Shown piece by piece: positions 42,190 through 51,531 of a stretch of 64,000 bases of DNA (position 1 is the first letter of the stretch; every line of letters begins with the position of its first letter). The DNA comes from Rhodobacteraceae bacterium M382 (lineage in GTDB: Bacteria > Pseudomonadota > Alphaproteobacteria > Rhodobacterales > Rhodobacteraceae): contig CP081098.1 of the NCBI GenBank assembly GCA_025141015.1, forward strand, positions 2,672,501 to 2,736,500. The letters run 5' to 3'. The notes beneath the pieces are model-generated. The model was not told where the DNA came from. It searched no databases and worked only from the letters and a program-made list of their open reading frames with translations. The position numbers were made by a program, and so were the translations under genes.

Positions 42190-43302
42190 ATGGCGCCCAA
42201 GCGTCCCAAAGGTGCGGGCGCATTCCCCAGAGCGGTCGAGAGCCCCGCGCCAAAACAGCCCGACCCCGACGCGCTTTACGCGGCGTTGGATCTGGGTACG
42301 AACAGTTGCCGAATGCTGATTGCCCAACCCAAGGGCAGCGGCTTTCATGTGGTGGACAGCTTCTCCAAATCGGTGCAGCTGGGTGCCGGGTTGGAACGAA
42401 CGGGCCGCTTGTCCCGTTCGTCGATGGCGCGCACCGTTCAGGCCCTGCGCATCTGTCAGCAGAAACTGAAACGCAACCGGGTGCGCCGGATGCGCCTGGT
42501 CACCACAGAAGCCTGCCGTCGGGCCCGCAATTCCCGTGAATTCATTCGCCAGGTCAAACGCGAAACCGGTTTGACGCTCGAGGTTATCCAGCCCGAGGAA
42601 GAAGCCCGTCTGGCAGTGATCTCTTGTGCACCACTGGTCAGCACCAAGACAGAGCAGCTATTGGTGGTGGATATCGGTGGTGGGTCGACGGAATTGGTGT
42701 GGATCGACATTTCGTCTGTGCCGCGGCGCGACCGCCCATCAGCGATCATGCGGCTGCACGCCGGGTTTCACCCCGCCGAAAGCCCGTTTCCCGCCGCCAA
42801 GGTGGTCGATTGGATTTCGGTGCCCTTGGGCGTTGCCACCCTGCGCGATCAGTTCAACGACGTCGAAGACGATTCTGCGCGCTTTGCATTGATGAGTTGG
42901 TTCTTTGAAGAAAACCTGGCCGATTTTGCACCCTACAAGGACGAACAGGCCCGCGCCGGGTTCCAGATTGTCGGCACGTCAGGCACGGTGACAACGGTTG
43001 CGGCAACGCATCTTGGGCTGAAACGGTATGACCGAACCAAAGTGGACGGGCTGCGCATGACCAGCGATCAGATTGACAAGGTCATCCGCGGCTATCTGGA
43101 TCTGGGACCCCTGGGGCGACGCAAGGATCCGCGGATCGGCGAAGACCGGCAGGCGTTGATCATGTCTGGTTCTGCGATCCTTCAGGCGCTATTGAGGTGC
43201 TGGCCGACAGATCGTCTGTCCGTGGCAGATCGGGGACTGCGCGAGGGTTTACTCTATGCCCAAATGAGCGCAGATGGCGTTCTGGAAGACGGGCCCTTCT
43301 GA
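42190..43302 (+). CDS. Ppx/GppA family phosphatase
   Basis: 370 residues of the ASKHA superfamily. Phosphate 1 loop: YAALDLGTNSCRMLIAQP (about 30-47). Phosphate 2 loop: LLVVDIGGGSTELVWID (about 157-173). Adenosine-type loop: FQIVGTSGTVTTVAATHLG. Exopolyphosphatases and ppGppases share this fold; this short alphaproteobacterial form lacks the C-terminal HD-like domain of E. coli Ppx, so the exact substrate (polyphosphate or pppGpp) is open. CGGAGGG precedes the ATG. It is upstream of rlmE, a pair often conserved in this group. Confidence 0.9.
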   Translation: MAPKRPKGAGAFPRAVESPAPKQPDPDALYAALDLGTNSCRMLIAQPKGSGFHVVDSFSKSVQLGAGLERTGRLSRSSMARTVQALRICQQKLKRNRVRRMRLVTTEACRRARNSREFIRQVKRETGLTLEVIQPEEEARLAVISCAPLVSTKTEQLLVVDIGGGSTELVWIDISSVPRRDRPSAIMRLHAGFHPAESPFPAAKVVDWISVPLGVATLRDQFNDVEDDSARFALMSWFFEENLADFAPYKDEQARAGFQIVGTSGTVTTVAATHLGLKRYDRTKVDGLRMTSDQIDKVIRGYLDLGPLGRRKDPRIGEDRQALIMSGSAILQALLRCWPTDRLSVADRGLREGLLYAQMSADGVLEDGPF

Positions 43303-43378
43303 AAGCTCGCCACATTCTCTATATATGCGGGACCGATACCTCGATCTCCGGCCCAGACGACGACACAGGTGACAGACC

Positions 43379-44095
43379 ATGGCAAAGACTCCCAGCGGCA
43401 AGAACAATTCCGGTCGCGGATTGCGTGACCTGACGGTCAAGGTCAAAACCGCCCGTGGGCGCACGCTCAGCTCGACCCGGTGGCTGCAACGACAATTGAA
43501 CGACCCCTATGTCAAACGCGCCCAGGTCGAAGGGTATCGTGGTCGCGCGGCATTCAAGATTATGGAGGTGGACGACAAGTTCCGCTTTTTGGTTCCAGGT
43601 GCCCGTGTGGTCGATTTGGGTTGCGCCCCGGGCGGCTGGTGTCAGGTCGCTGTCAAACGGGTCAACACCTTGGGAGAAAAGCCCGGTAAAAAGGTAGGCA
43701 CCATTTTAGGCGTCGATCTGCAAGAGGTTGAACCGCTGGCTGGTGCTGAATTCCATGTTTTGGACTTCATGGCCGATGACGCTGATCTACAAGTCAAGGA
43801 GTGGCTGGGTGGCAAGGCCGATGTGGTGATGTCCGACATGGCAGCTGCCAGCTCCGGACACAAACAAACCGACCATTTGCGGATCATCGCCCTGTGCGAG
43901 GCGGCCGCCTATTTCGCCTTTGATGTGCTCGAAGAGGGCGGCACCTTTGTTGCCAAGGTCCTGGCTGGTGGGGCCGAAGGCGAGCTGCAAAAGCTCCTGA
44001 AACAGAAATTCACCAAGGTCGGCTATATGAAACCGCCCTCGTCGCGGTCGGACAGTTCCGAAAAATTCGTTGTCGCCATGGGATATCGCGGCTGA
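43379..44095 (+). CDS. rlmE: 23S rRNA (uridine-2552 2'-O)-methyltransferase RlmE
   Basis: 238 residues, RrmJ/FtsJ family. SAM motif I is [16 protein letters not shown] (about 76-91); the catalytic K-D-K-E residues are expected at the Lys of [12 protein letters not shown], the Asp of [13 protein letters not shown], the Lys of [12 protein letters not shown] and the Glu of [15 protein letters not shown]. It methylates the ribosomal A-loop late in 50S assembly. It is preceded by ppx/gppA with a 76-nt gap. Confidence 0.95.
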   Translation: MAKTPSGKNNSGRGLRDLTVKVKTARGRTLSSTRWLQRQLNDPYVKRAQVEGYRGRAAFKIMEVDDKFRFLVPGARVVDLGCAPGGWCQVAVKRVNTLGEKPGKKVGTILGVDLQEVEPLAGAEFHVLDFMADDADLQVKEWLGGKADVVMSDMAAASSGHKQTDHLRIIALCEAAAYFAFDVLEEGGTFVAKVLAGGAEGELQKLLKQKFTKVGYMKPPSSRSDSSEKFVVAMGYRG

Positions 44096-44114
44096 CCTGT
44101 GTTTCGTCTCGGTC

Positions 44115-44312
44115 TCAGGACGGTCGGGACGGACCCCACGACTGATTGGCGCGCTCCAGAAATTGCCGGTGTGTCTGGCTGACCGGACTTCTTCGACGTT
44201 TCTTGAACTTCAACCGCGATGAAATCCGGTCCGACAGGTTTTCCTGTCGGATCAGTTCGAACAATTGCGCATGACGTGGTGGCGCAGTCTCATCAAAATT
44301 GGCAGCTGGCAT
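44115..44312 (-). CDS. Small basic protein, unknown
   Basis: 65 residues starting MPAANFDETAPPRHAQLFEL with AGGAAAG 8 nt before the ATG. The C-terminal half is basic (RLKFKKRRRSPVSQTHRQFL). It ends 19 nt from the convergent rlmE stop. Codon use agrees with the flanking genes and the start signal is good, but no family is recognised, so this remains tentative. Confidence 0.4.
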   Translation of the reverse strand: MPAANFDETAPPRHAQLFELIRQENLSDRISSRLKFKKRRRSPVSQTHRQFLERANQSWGPSRPS

Positions 44313-44408
44313 GACAGTCTTTCCTCGGCAGCGGCAGACAGGTTAGCCCACAGCCGTAAACAAAGACTTTGCGCCAGCCATGACGCGAAAAAGGCAATTT
44401 GTTGCCGG

Positions 44409-45278
44409 TCAGGCCGAATCCTGGTTCGGGTCTTCCTGTAACAACGCACCGTTGAATTCCGCCCCCAGGATCAAGATCGCCGCATTCAGGTACAGGAAAA
44501 TCAAAGCCGCCATCGCCCCGGCCAACCCGGCATAGGTGGCGGAATAGCTGGCGAACTGCGCGATATAATAGGCAAACCCCCAACCGGCCAGCACCCAGAG
44601 CACAACAGTCAAGATCACACCCGGAAAAATCTCCCGGATTGTATGGCTGTGACCCGGCAGCCAACGATGACACGCCAGAACAGCCAAAATCGGCGTGATC
44701 GCAATCATGCCGCGGCTCAGGTTGTCTGATGAAAACACCTCTGTGACCTCATCGGGAAAGGCGGCATTCAGCAGGCTCGTATACAACGGCAAAGCCAGTT
44801 CCAGCACGGCAATCGCCAGAACCCCTGCCCCGCCGGCCATGACAAACCCCATGCACACCAACCGCGACCGCCAAAAGGGGCGTGTATCGTCTTCGTGATA
44901 GGCCTGTGTCATGGCAACACGAACCGCATCCACCCCGTTTGAGGCAAAATACAAGGTCAAAATCCCACCAATCGTCATCAGCTTCGACCCCGAAGCAGAC
45001 AGCACCGCATTCAGTTCCGACACGATTGGTTCAGAAATCTGGTCCGGCCAGGCACCGAACACCAGATTGATCATGTCCGCGCGTTGGACGTCCGTGGACC
45101 ACATTTCCGCGACCGCCCCGGACAGCGCCACCGTGAACAGGACAAAGGGAAACAAGGCCAACATCATCGACATCGCGACATGGCTGCTCATTACCCAGCC
45201 GTTCTTGCGGTTGAACCGGCCAAGCGCCGAAATCAGCGCACGCCAATAGACCGACGGGTCATTTGTGGTCATGTTCAT
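44409..45278 (-). CDS. YihY/BrkB family membrane protein
   Basis: 289 residues, about six membrane helices; NRKNGWVMSSHVAMSMMLALFPFVLF (helix 1), LMTIGGILTLYFASNGVDAVRVAM, LAGWGFAYYIAQFASYSATYAGLAGAMAALIF typical of the family (given in parts here). YihY proteins are not RNase BN despite old annotations, and their function is unsettled. AGGAG lies 5 nt before the ATG at 45278. Overlaps the ion channel gene (45259-45723) by 20 nt. Confidence 0.88.
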   Translation of the reverse strand: MNMTTNDPSVYWRALISALGRFNRKNGWVMSSHVAMSMMLALFPFVLFTVALSGAVAEMWSTDVQRADMINLVFGAWPDQISEPIVSELNAVLSASGSKLMTIGGILTLYFASNGVDAVRVAMTQAYHEDDTRPFWRSRLVCMGFVMAGGAGVLAIAVLELALPLYTSLLNAAFPDEVTEVFSSDNLSRGMIAITPILAVLACHRWLPGHSHTIREIFPGVILTVVLWVLAGWGFAYYIAQFASYSATYAGLAGAMAALIFLYLNAAILILGAEFNGALLQEDPNQDSA

Positions 45279-45723
45279 GGTCTCCTGACCCTATGTGCAT
45301 GGTCTGGCGCAGGGCCTGCCCCAAGACGGCCACCAGAAAGGCGGTGCTGATTCCAAAGGCCAACAGGCCGGTAACGGCGGAAAAGCCGCCAAAGATCCTG
45401 AGCCCCGGCCCCAGGACAACATCGCCATACCCCAATGCGGTATAAGAGATCAGCGAGAAATAGACCGCCGTATTCCAATCCGGCAAGGCTCCGCTGAAAA
45501 CAAACGCCACAGCCCAGACCCAGACCTGTAATGAATGCGCCAACAGGATGAAGGCCAGAGAGGTCAGCAAAAGCACCGCGTTATGGCCGATGGTCATTAT
45601 CCCCAGCAATCGCTTTCCCAGCCACTGAAGAACAGAAATGCACACCAGCAACAGGGTGCCTTCAATCAGCAGGCAGATGCACAGATATAGAGATCCCCAC
45701 AACAGTTGATGGAGCAAAGTCAT
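45259..45723 (-). CDS. Two-helix ion channel protein (potassium channel-like)
   Basis: 154 residues. The pore loop has the filter TALGYGD (about 105-111) between two hydrophobic helices (FILLAHSLQVWVWAVAFVFS and FGGFSAVTGLLAFGISTAFL), as in the two-transmembrane (Ion_trans_2) channels; two extra helices lie at the N-terminus. Length is short, with no cytoplasmic RCK domain. The start at 45723 has GGAGG upstream and follows the membrane-helix start; the longer open frame is basic and lacks similarity. It overlaps the YihY gene by 20 nt, suggesting co-expression. Confidence 0.8.
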   Translation of the reverse strand: MTLLHQLLWGSLYLCICLLIEGTLLLVCISVLQWLGKRLLGIMTIGHNAVLLLTSLAFILLAHSLQVWVWAVAFVFSGALPDWNTAVYFSLISYTALGYGDVVLGPGLRIFGGFSAVTGLLAFGISTAFLVAVLGQALRQTMHIGSGDHEHDHK

Positions 45724-45875
45724 GTTGGGCCTCCGGGTTGGCCTGAATGTGTATCGGGGTTGCGGACGTCGCGACACCATGGCGGCAATGGTCACTGGAC
45801 AGAAACGCATTTGAACCTATTGATGTAAAGGACCATTTCTTTGCAGGATCCGCAAGTCGGTGAAGGAAAGCCCCA

Positions 45876-46532
45876 ATGTTGTTGTCGGTTCGAAATGTGA
45901 CCAAGACCTATTCCGGCCAGAACATGGGGCGGGCGGTTCTGAGGGATGTTTCGCTGGATCTCGCGGCCGGAGATACGCTGGCCCTGACTGGCGAAAGCGG
46001 GTCCGGGAAATCGACCCTGCTGCATCTGGTCGGAGCGTTGGACACACTTGACAGCGGCGAGATTACTTTGATGGGCCAGACCTATGGCGCGTTGGGCGAC
46101 ACAGGGCGTGCGGCGCTGCGTCGACAGAGTCTGGCGCTGGTGTTTCAACAGTTCAATCTGATCCCGTCGCTAAGCGTTCTTCAGAATGTCACCTTTCAGG
46201 CGCGGCTGGCCGGGCAGCATGATCAGGCCTGGGTCAATCAGCTGATCGACCGATTGGGGTTGTCCGACCTGACCGACCGTTTCCCCGAACAATTGTCCGG
46301 CGGCCAACAACAGCGGGTCGCCATCGGGCGGGCCTTGGCCCCCCGGCCACTGTTGCTTTTGGCTGACGAGCCAACCGGAAACCTGGATGAAACGTCCAGC
46401 CAGGCCGTGCTGGATCTGATGCTGGATCTGGTTGCTGACAGCGGTACAGCCCTGTTTCTTGTCACCCATTCACAGCAGATCGCGAACCGGCTGAACCGCA
46501 GGCTGCATCTGTCTGGCGGCCATCTGCAATGA
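45876..46532 (+). CDS. ABC transporter ATP-binding protein (LolD/MacB-like)
   Basis: 218 residues. Walker A is TGESGSGKSTLL (about 38-49), the Q-loop VFQQFNLIPSL (about 89), the signature LSGGQQQRVAIGRAL (about 139-153), Walker B LLLLADEPTGNLD (about 159-171) and the H-loop VTHS. DEPTGNLD and the LSGGQQQR form mark the LolD/MacB branch that works with FtsX-type permeases. Starts an operon with the permease (overlap 4 nt) and an AttH-like protein, like the attEFGH set of Agrobacterium. Confidence 0.92.
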   Translation: MLLSVRNVTKTYSGQNMGRAVLRDVSLDLAAGDTLALTGESGSGKSTLLHLVGALDTLDSGEITLMGQTYGALGDTGRAALRRQSLALVFQQFNLIPSLSVLQNVTFQARLAGQHDQAWVNQLIDRLGLSDLTDRFPEQLSGGQQQRVAIGRALAPRPLLLLADEPTGNLDETSSQAVLDLMLDLVADSGTALFLVTHSQQIANRLNRRLHLSGGHLQ

Positions 46533-48952
46533 TCCGGGTTACGCTCCTGGGCTGGCTGTCCTTGTGGCGCCGCCACCCCGGTCAGCTGGTGCTGCTGATT
46601 CTGGGCATGGCCCTGGCGACGTCGCTCTGGTCGGCGGTACAGGCCATCAATGGCGAGGCAAGGTCAAACTATGACCGCGCCATGACCCAATTGGGCAGCG
46701 TGGATCTCGCGGCGCTTGTGCCCAAGGCCGGAACATTGCCCCTGTCGCAGTATGTGGCATTGCGCAGGACCGGGTGGAAACTGGCTCCGGTGCTCGAAGG
46801 GCGATGGCGGCTGAACCGGGACAGTTATAACCTGATCGGTGTGGATCTGTTGACGCACCCGCTCTTGCCGGTGCTTGCAACGGAATCATCCACCGGACCG
46901 GCCAATCCCGGCTCTGCCTTGGATATCCTGCGCCCACCCGGGCGGCTGTTTGCCGGACCCGATCTTGAACAGGAATTGTCAGGCATACCGAATATACCTC
47001 CGGTCACCTTCAGCGATCGGGTTCCGGCCGGAACCATTCTGGGTGATATCGGGCTGGTCGAAGACCTGCTTTCCAAACCTGGAGAGATCTCGCGGGTGCT
47101 GATCCTGCCGGATCAAATCCCTGGCCTGCCGTCGCTGGAGCAACTGGCCCCGGATCTGCAGCGGATCGAACCGGACCAGGTGGGAGCTGCGGCGCGGCTG
47201 ACTGACAGCTTTCACCTGAATCTCAGCGCCTTTGGGCTGCTGTCGTTTGCCGTCGGGCTGTTCATCGTCCATGCCACCATCGGGTTGGTGTTTGAACAGC
47301 GGCGTGGATTGGTACGCAGCCTGCGCGCCATGGGTGTGCCTTTGCGCGGTCTTGTCCTGTGCGCTTTGGGCGAACTTCTGGTGCTGGCATTGGTCTCCGG
47401 GGGATTGGGGCTGGTCCTGGGGTATCTGATCGCAGCGGCATTGTTGCCAGATGTCGCCGCCACCCTGCGCGGATTGTATGGCGCGCCGGTTCAGGGCGGG
47501 TTGACGCTGCGCCCGTCGTGGGTGGCATCGGGATTGGCCATGGCGCTGGGGGGCACGGTGATTGCCAGCGCCCAAGCCTTGTGGAAGCTCGCCCATTTGC
47601 CGTTGTTGTCGGCTCCCGGTCAACAGGCCTGGGCGCGGGTATCTGGTGTAACGCGGCGCTGGCAGGCCAATTCAGGTGTTGCGCTGGCAGCCGCAGGAGT
47701 GGCCGTGTTCATGTTGTTTGACGGATTGATCGCCGGGTTCGCTTTGTTGGGTGGCACGATGCTGGGCACCGCGCTCCTGTTGCCGCCTGTGCTGTCTGGC
47801 GTTTTGCGTGTTGGGTCGCGCAGTGCCAAATCCGCGCTGATGGAATGGGTCTGGGCCGACACACGGGCCCAGGTCCCTGCCCTGTCGTTGGCATTGATGG
47901 CGCTGTTGCTGGCGCTGGCCACCAACATTGGGGTCGGCACGATGGTGTCCAGCTTTCGTCTGACCTTTCTCGGCTGGATGGATCAGAGATTATCAGCCGA
48001 AATTTATGTGACTGCCCGAACCGATGCCCAAGGTTATGCCCTGCACCGGTGGTTTGACGACCAACAGGTCATCGCGCTGCCAATTCGCTGGTCCGAAACG
48101 GCCGTGATGGGTGAGCTGGTGCGCATTTATGGCGTGGTCGACGACCCGAGTTACCGTGAAAATTGGCCGATCCTGACTGCAAACGACGCGGCCTGGGACA
48201 GGGTGATGGCGGGCAACGGCGTTCTGGTCAACGAACAGTTGGCGCGCAAGCACGGGCTGTGGCCAGGGGCCGATCTGAAGCTGGGTCCCGACTGGCTGGT
48301 ACCCGTGGTCGGGGTATACTCCGATTACGGCAACCCCAATGGCCAGGTCATCGCCGCGCTGGAGCGTCTGTTGGAACAGTCTCCGGACCTCCCGATCCGC
48401 CAGTTCGGACTGCGCCTGCCCCAATCCCAGGTAGCGGGAATGATCCAACGCATCCGATCCGAGTTTGACCTCCCGGCGGGCGCGCTGGTCGATCAGGCCC
48501 AAATAAAATCCAGGTCGCTCGCGATTTTTGACAAGACCTTTGTGGTGACGGGGGCGTTGAACGTCCTGACTTTGGGCGTGGCCTGTTTCGCCATGTTGAC
48601 CAGCCTGTTGACCGTCTGGCGCCAGCGCCAGCCACAGCTGGCTCCGGTTTGGGCCATGGGCGTGACCCGCCCCGTTCTGGCCCGGATCGAAATCTTGCGC
48701 AGTGTCCTGTTGGCCGCGCTGACGTCGATCATTGCGTTGCCATTGGGGCTGGTGCTGGCCTGGGTGTTGTTGACGATCATCAATGTACAGGCCTTTGGCT
48801 GGGCCTTGCCAATGTATCTGTTTCCCGGCGATTGGCTGCGATTGTTCGGATTGACGATTCTGTCGGCGATCCTCGCAGCTGCGTGGCCTGCGTTAAAATT
48901 GTTGCGCATCGCACCGGTCGATCTGCTCAAGGTGTTCGCCAATGAACGTTAA
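46529..48952 (+). CDS. FtsX-family ABC permease
   Basis: 807 residues, about twice the length of LolC/E because it holds two FtsX/MacB units. Residues 1-40 carry a first helix (GQLVLLILGMALATSLWSAV), followed by a large periplasmic region (about 40-230) and helices at about 235-390 (LLSFAVGLFIVHATIGLVFE, then another cluster near 390-420). After a second periplasmic domain (about 480-660), the C-terminus has helices from about 670 (VVTGALNVLTLGVACFAMLT). It moves substrate out of the inner-membrane outer leaflet rather than into the cytoplasm. Works with the ATPase upstream and the AttH-like protein downstream (11-nt overlap). Confidence 0.88.
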   Translation: MIRVTLLGWLSLWRRHPGQLVLLILGMALATSLWSAVQAINGEARSNYDRAMTQLGSVDLAALVPKAGTLPLSQYVALRRTGWKLAPVLEGRWRLNRDSYNLIGVDLLTHPLLPVLATESSTGPANPGSALDILRPPGRLFAGPDLEQELSGIPNIPPVTFSDRVPAGTILGDIGLVEDLLSKPGEISRVLILPDQIPGLPSLEQLAPDLQRIEPDQVGAAARLTDSFHLNLSAFGLLSFAVGLFIVHATIGLVFEQRRGLVRSLRAMGVPLRGLVLCALGELLVLALVSGGLGLVLGYLIAAALLPDVAATLRGLYGAPVQGGLTLRPSWVASGLAMALGGTVIASAQALWKLAHLPLLSAPGQQAWARVSGVTRRWQANSGVALAAAGVAVFMLFDGLIAGFALLGGTMLGTALLLPPVLSGVLRVGSRSAKSALMEWVWADTRAQVPALSLALMALLLALATNIGVGTMVSSFRLTFLGWMDQRLSAEIYVTARTDAQGYALHRWFDDQQVIALPIRWSETAVMGELVRIYGVVDDPSYRENWPILTANDAAWDRVMAGNGVLVNEQLARKHGLWPGADLKLGPDWLVPVVGVYSDYGNPNGQVIAALERLLEQSPDLPIRQFGLRLPQSQVAGMIQRIRSEFDLPAGALVDQAQIKSRSLAIFDKTFVVTGALNVLTLGVACFAMLTSLLTVWRQRQPQLAPVWAMGVTRPVLARIEILRSVLLAALTSIIALPLGLVLAWVLLTIINVQAFGWALPMYLFPGDWLRLFGLTILSAILAAAWPALKLLRIAPVDLLKVFANER

Positions 48953-49994
48953 ACTGATTCGCCTTCTGGTGACCTGTCTGGCTTTCCTGATGCCACTGGC
49001 GGCCCTGGCCCAAGGGTTCGCTGGTCTTGGCACACAGGCGGACGGCTTTGCCATACCGGATCGCAGCACGGTTCTGAGGTTTCCACAGGATCACGGAGCA
49101 CATCCGCAATATCGCATTGAATGGTGGTATCTGACCGCGAACCTGCGGGATGATACGGGCCAGGCGTATGGCGTGCAGTGGACCCTGTTCCGGTCTGCCC
49201 TGCGCCCGGATGACACGCCGGGATGGAAGAACGGTCAGCTCTGGATGGGCCATGCCGCGCTGACCACTGCTGACCAGCACTATGTGGCAGAACGGTTGGC
49301 CCGTGGTGGCATCGGGCAGGCCGGTGTCACGGCTGTTCCGTTTTCGGCCTGGATCGACGAATGGCAGATGGCCGGAGCGACCCTGGACAACGTATCTTTG
49401 CGGGCCAGCGGGTCAGAGTTTTCCTATGATCTGTCCCTGCAGGCACGCGGGCCATTGGTATTGCACGGCACGCACGGCTATTCGGTCAAATCCGCGTCGG
49501 GACAGGCCAGCCATTACTATTCACAACCGCGCTATGAGATTACGGGCACTGTGACCACACCACGCGGGCCGGTTACCGTGTCAGGTCAGGGGTGGTTTGA
49601 CCGCGAATGGTCCAGCCAGCCATTGGATCAGGACCAAACCGGCTGGGACTGGTTTTCACTCAGTCTGGAGGACGGCAATAAACTGATGGGGTTTCGGCTG
49701 CGCGGACAGGACTCTGTGTTCACATCGGGCACCTGGATCGGAGCAGACGGCACCACGGTTCCCCTGCTCCCCGGACAGTTTCAGGCCCGGCCATTGAACT
49801 CTGTCCAAACCGCAGGCCGGTCCCTTGCGACCTCCTGGCAGGTCACGGTGGAGACTCGAAACCTGGATCTCATAATTGACGCTCTGAATCCTGATGCTTG
49901 GATGGACACGTCCTTTCCGTATTGGGAGGGACCGGTCCAGATCAGCGGCAGCCACAGCGGAAGCGGGTACCTGGAAATGACCGGATATGAATGA
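48942..49994 (+). CDS. AttH-like / CrtC-type lipocalin-fold protein
   Basis: 350 residues with a signal peptide (MNVKLIRLLVTCLAFLMPLA), so periplasmic. RIEWWYLTANL (about 58-68), YGVQWTLFRSAL, GQLWMGHAALT, GWFDREWSSQP (about 217) and WDWFSLSLEDGNKLMGFRLR are the conserved segments of the AttH / hydroxyneurosporene synthase (CrtC) family, whose two lipocalin-like barrels bind lipids or hydrate carotenoids. With an FtsX-type exporter upstream, lipid or lipoprotein handling in the envelope is the likeliest role. Operon-terminal. Confidence 0.88.
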   Translation: MNVKLIRLLVTCLAFLMPLAALAQGFAGLGTQADGFAIPDRSTVLRFPQDHGAHPQYRIEWWYLTANLRDDTGQAYGVQWTLFRSALRPDDTPGWKNGQLWMGHAALTTADQHYVAERLARGGIGQAGVTAVPFSAWIDEWQMAGATLDNVSLRASGSEFSYDLSLQARGPLVLHGTHGYSVKSASGQASHYYSQPRYEITGTVTTPRGPVTVSGQGWFDREWSSQPLDQDQTGWDWFSLSLEDGNKLMGFRLRGQDSVFTSGTWIGADGTTVPLLPGQFQARPLNSVQTAGRSLATSWQVTVETRNLDLIIDALNPDAWMDTSFPYWEGPVQISGSHSGSGYLEMTGYE

Positions 49995-50187
49995 AAATCT
50001 GGCCATAGAGACAGATGTTTCCCGATTTCCTTGGACACCTCACCATCCATGGGATGCGCAGATTTTTTGAACCGGTGTGGAAAACGTCCAAAAGATGTCG
50101 CCTTTAGATGGACGCGCCTTCGTCCTTCCCCTAACCTCACGCCTCGAAGCCGTCGCAAGACAACAAATCGCAAGCCGAGGTTCGTGA

Positions 50188-51054
50188 ATGGATTACCATA
50201 CCCCAGCCAGTTTCAAGGACGCAGTCGAGCTGGCCGCCAACAGTGACGGGATCACCCGTTTTCTGGCCGGTGGCACCGACGTTCTGGTGCAATTGCGCGC
50301 CGATATCGTCACCCCTGATACCCTGATCGACGTCAAACATATCCCCGGTGTGCATGACATTACCCGTGCTGCAGATGGCGGTTGGACCATCGGTGTAGCG
50401 ACCCCGGGTGCCGAAATGTCCGAACACCCGGAACTGGGACAGGATTGGCCCGGTGTGGTCGAAGGCATGGACCTGATCGGATCGACCCAGGTTCAGGGCC
50501 GTGCCACATTGGTTGGCAACCTGTGCAATGGATCGCCTGCTGCGGATTCGGTCCCGGCCCTGGTCGCCGCAGGGGCCACCGTTTCGGTGACCGGACCCAA
50601 AGGTGACCGTACGGTTGCCGTCGAAGACATTCCAACAGGCCCGGGTCGCACATCGCTGGCCAAGGGCGAGCTGGTGAACGCCGTTCATCTGCCGGCCCGT
50701 GGCGACAACGGCGGTGACGCCTATCTGCGGTTCATTCCGCGCACCGAAATGGATATTGCCGTCGTGGGCTGTGGCGTGAACCTGCGCCTGGACGGGGATA
50801 CCATTGTCGAAGCGCGCGTGTCGCTGGGTGCCGTCGCCCCCACCGTGCTGCTGGTGCAGGACTGCGCCGATGCGATCATTGGCACGACGCTGGATGACGC
50901 CGCATTGGACAAACTGGCCGCGGCTGCATCCGCCGCCTGCAATCCGATCACCGACAAACGCGGAACCATTGAATTCCGCACCCATGTGGCAGGTGTTCTG
51001 GCCCGCCGCACCGCCAAGATCGCCTATGATCGCGCAAAGGGAGCCGCAAAATGA
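50188..51054 (+). CDS. Molybdenum hydroxylase FAD-binding subunit (CoxM/XdhB-like)
   Basis: 288 residues. FLAGGTDVLVQLRADIVTPD (FAD pyrophosphate region, about 30-49), GSTQVQGRATLVGNLCNGSPAADSVPALVA (about 95-125; TxGGN-like loop is TLVGNLCNGSPAAD) and the CO-dehydrogenase flavoprotein C-terminal domain (about 180-285). Carries electrons from the Fe-S subunit to the FAD. Order is M-S-L. The ATG has GAGG upstream; the stop overlaps the next start (ATGA). Confidence 0.9.
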   Translation: MDYHTPASFKDAVELAANSDGITRFLAGGTDVLVQLRADIVTPDTLIDVKHIPGVHDITRAADGGWTIGVATPGAEMSEHPELGQDWPGVVEGMDLIGSTQVQGRATLVGNLCNGSPAADSVPALVAAGATVSVTGPKGDRTVAVEDIPTGPGRTSLAKGELVNAVHLPARGDNGGDAYLRFIPRTEMDIAVVGCGVNLRLDGDTIVEARVSLGAVAPTVLLVQDCADAIIGTTLDDAALDKLAAAASAACNPITDKRGTIEFRTHVAGVLARRTAKIAYDRAKGAAK

Positions 51055-51530
51055 GCAAGATCCACGTCAGCGCCACAGTGAATGGCGACTCCGTAGAATA
51101 CCTGTGCGACCCACGTGAAACCCTGTTGGACGTGCTGCGCGACCGCCTGAATCTGACCGGAGCCAAAGAAGGCTGTGGCACCGGCGACTGCGGAGCCTGT
51201 TCGGTGACGCTGGACGGCCGTCTGGTCTGTTCCTGTCTGGTGCTGGGTGCCGAAGCCGAGGGCAAGGAGATTGCCACCGTCGAAGGAATCGCCGATGGCG
51301 ACGTCCTGCACCCGTTGCAGCAGAAATTCATCGACCACGCGGCCCTCCAATGTGGCGTCTGCACACCGGGCATTCTGGTGGCGGCCAAATCGCTGCTCGA
51401 AAAGAACCCCGACCCCACCGAAACCGAGGTCCGGTACTGGCTGGCCGGCAACCTGTGCCGCTGCACCGGATACGACAAAATCATTCGTGCCGTCATGGAA
51501 ACGGCAGCAGACATGCGGGAGGCTTCGTAA
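51051..51530 (+). CDS. Molybdenum hydroxylase [2Fe-2S] subunit (CoxS/XdhA-like)
   Basis: 159 residues, two [2Fe-2S] clusters. N-terminal plant-type ferredoxin: GAKEGCGTGDCGACSVTLDG, with a fourth Cys in VCSCLVLG. C-terminal helical cluster: CGVCTPGILVAAKSLL and NLCRCTGYDKIIRAV. All eight expected cysteines are visible. Transfers electrons from the Mo site to FAD. Overlaps coxM by 4 nt. Confidence 0.94.
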   Translation: MSKIHVSATVNGDSVEYLCDPRETLLDVLRDRLNLTGAKEGCGTGDCGACSVTLDGRLVCSCLVLGAEAEGKEIATVEGIADGDVLHPLQQKFIDHAALQCGVCTPGILVAAKSLLEKNPDPTETEVRYWLAGNLCRCTGYDKIIRAVMETAADMREAS

Positions 51531-51531
51531 T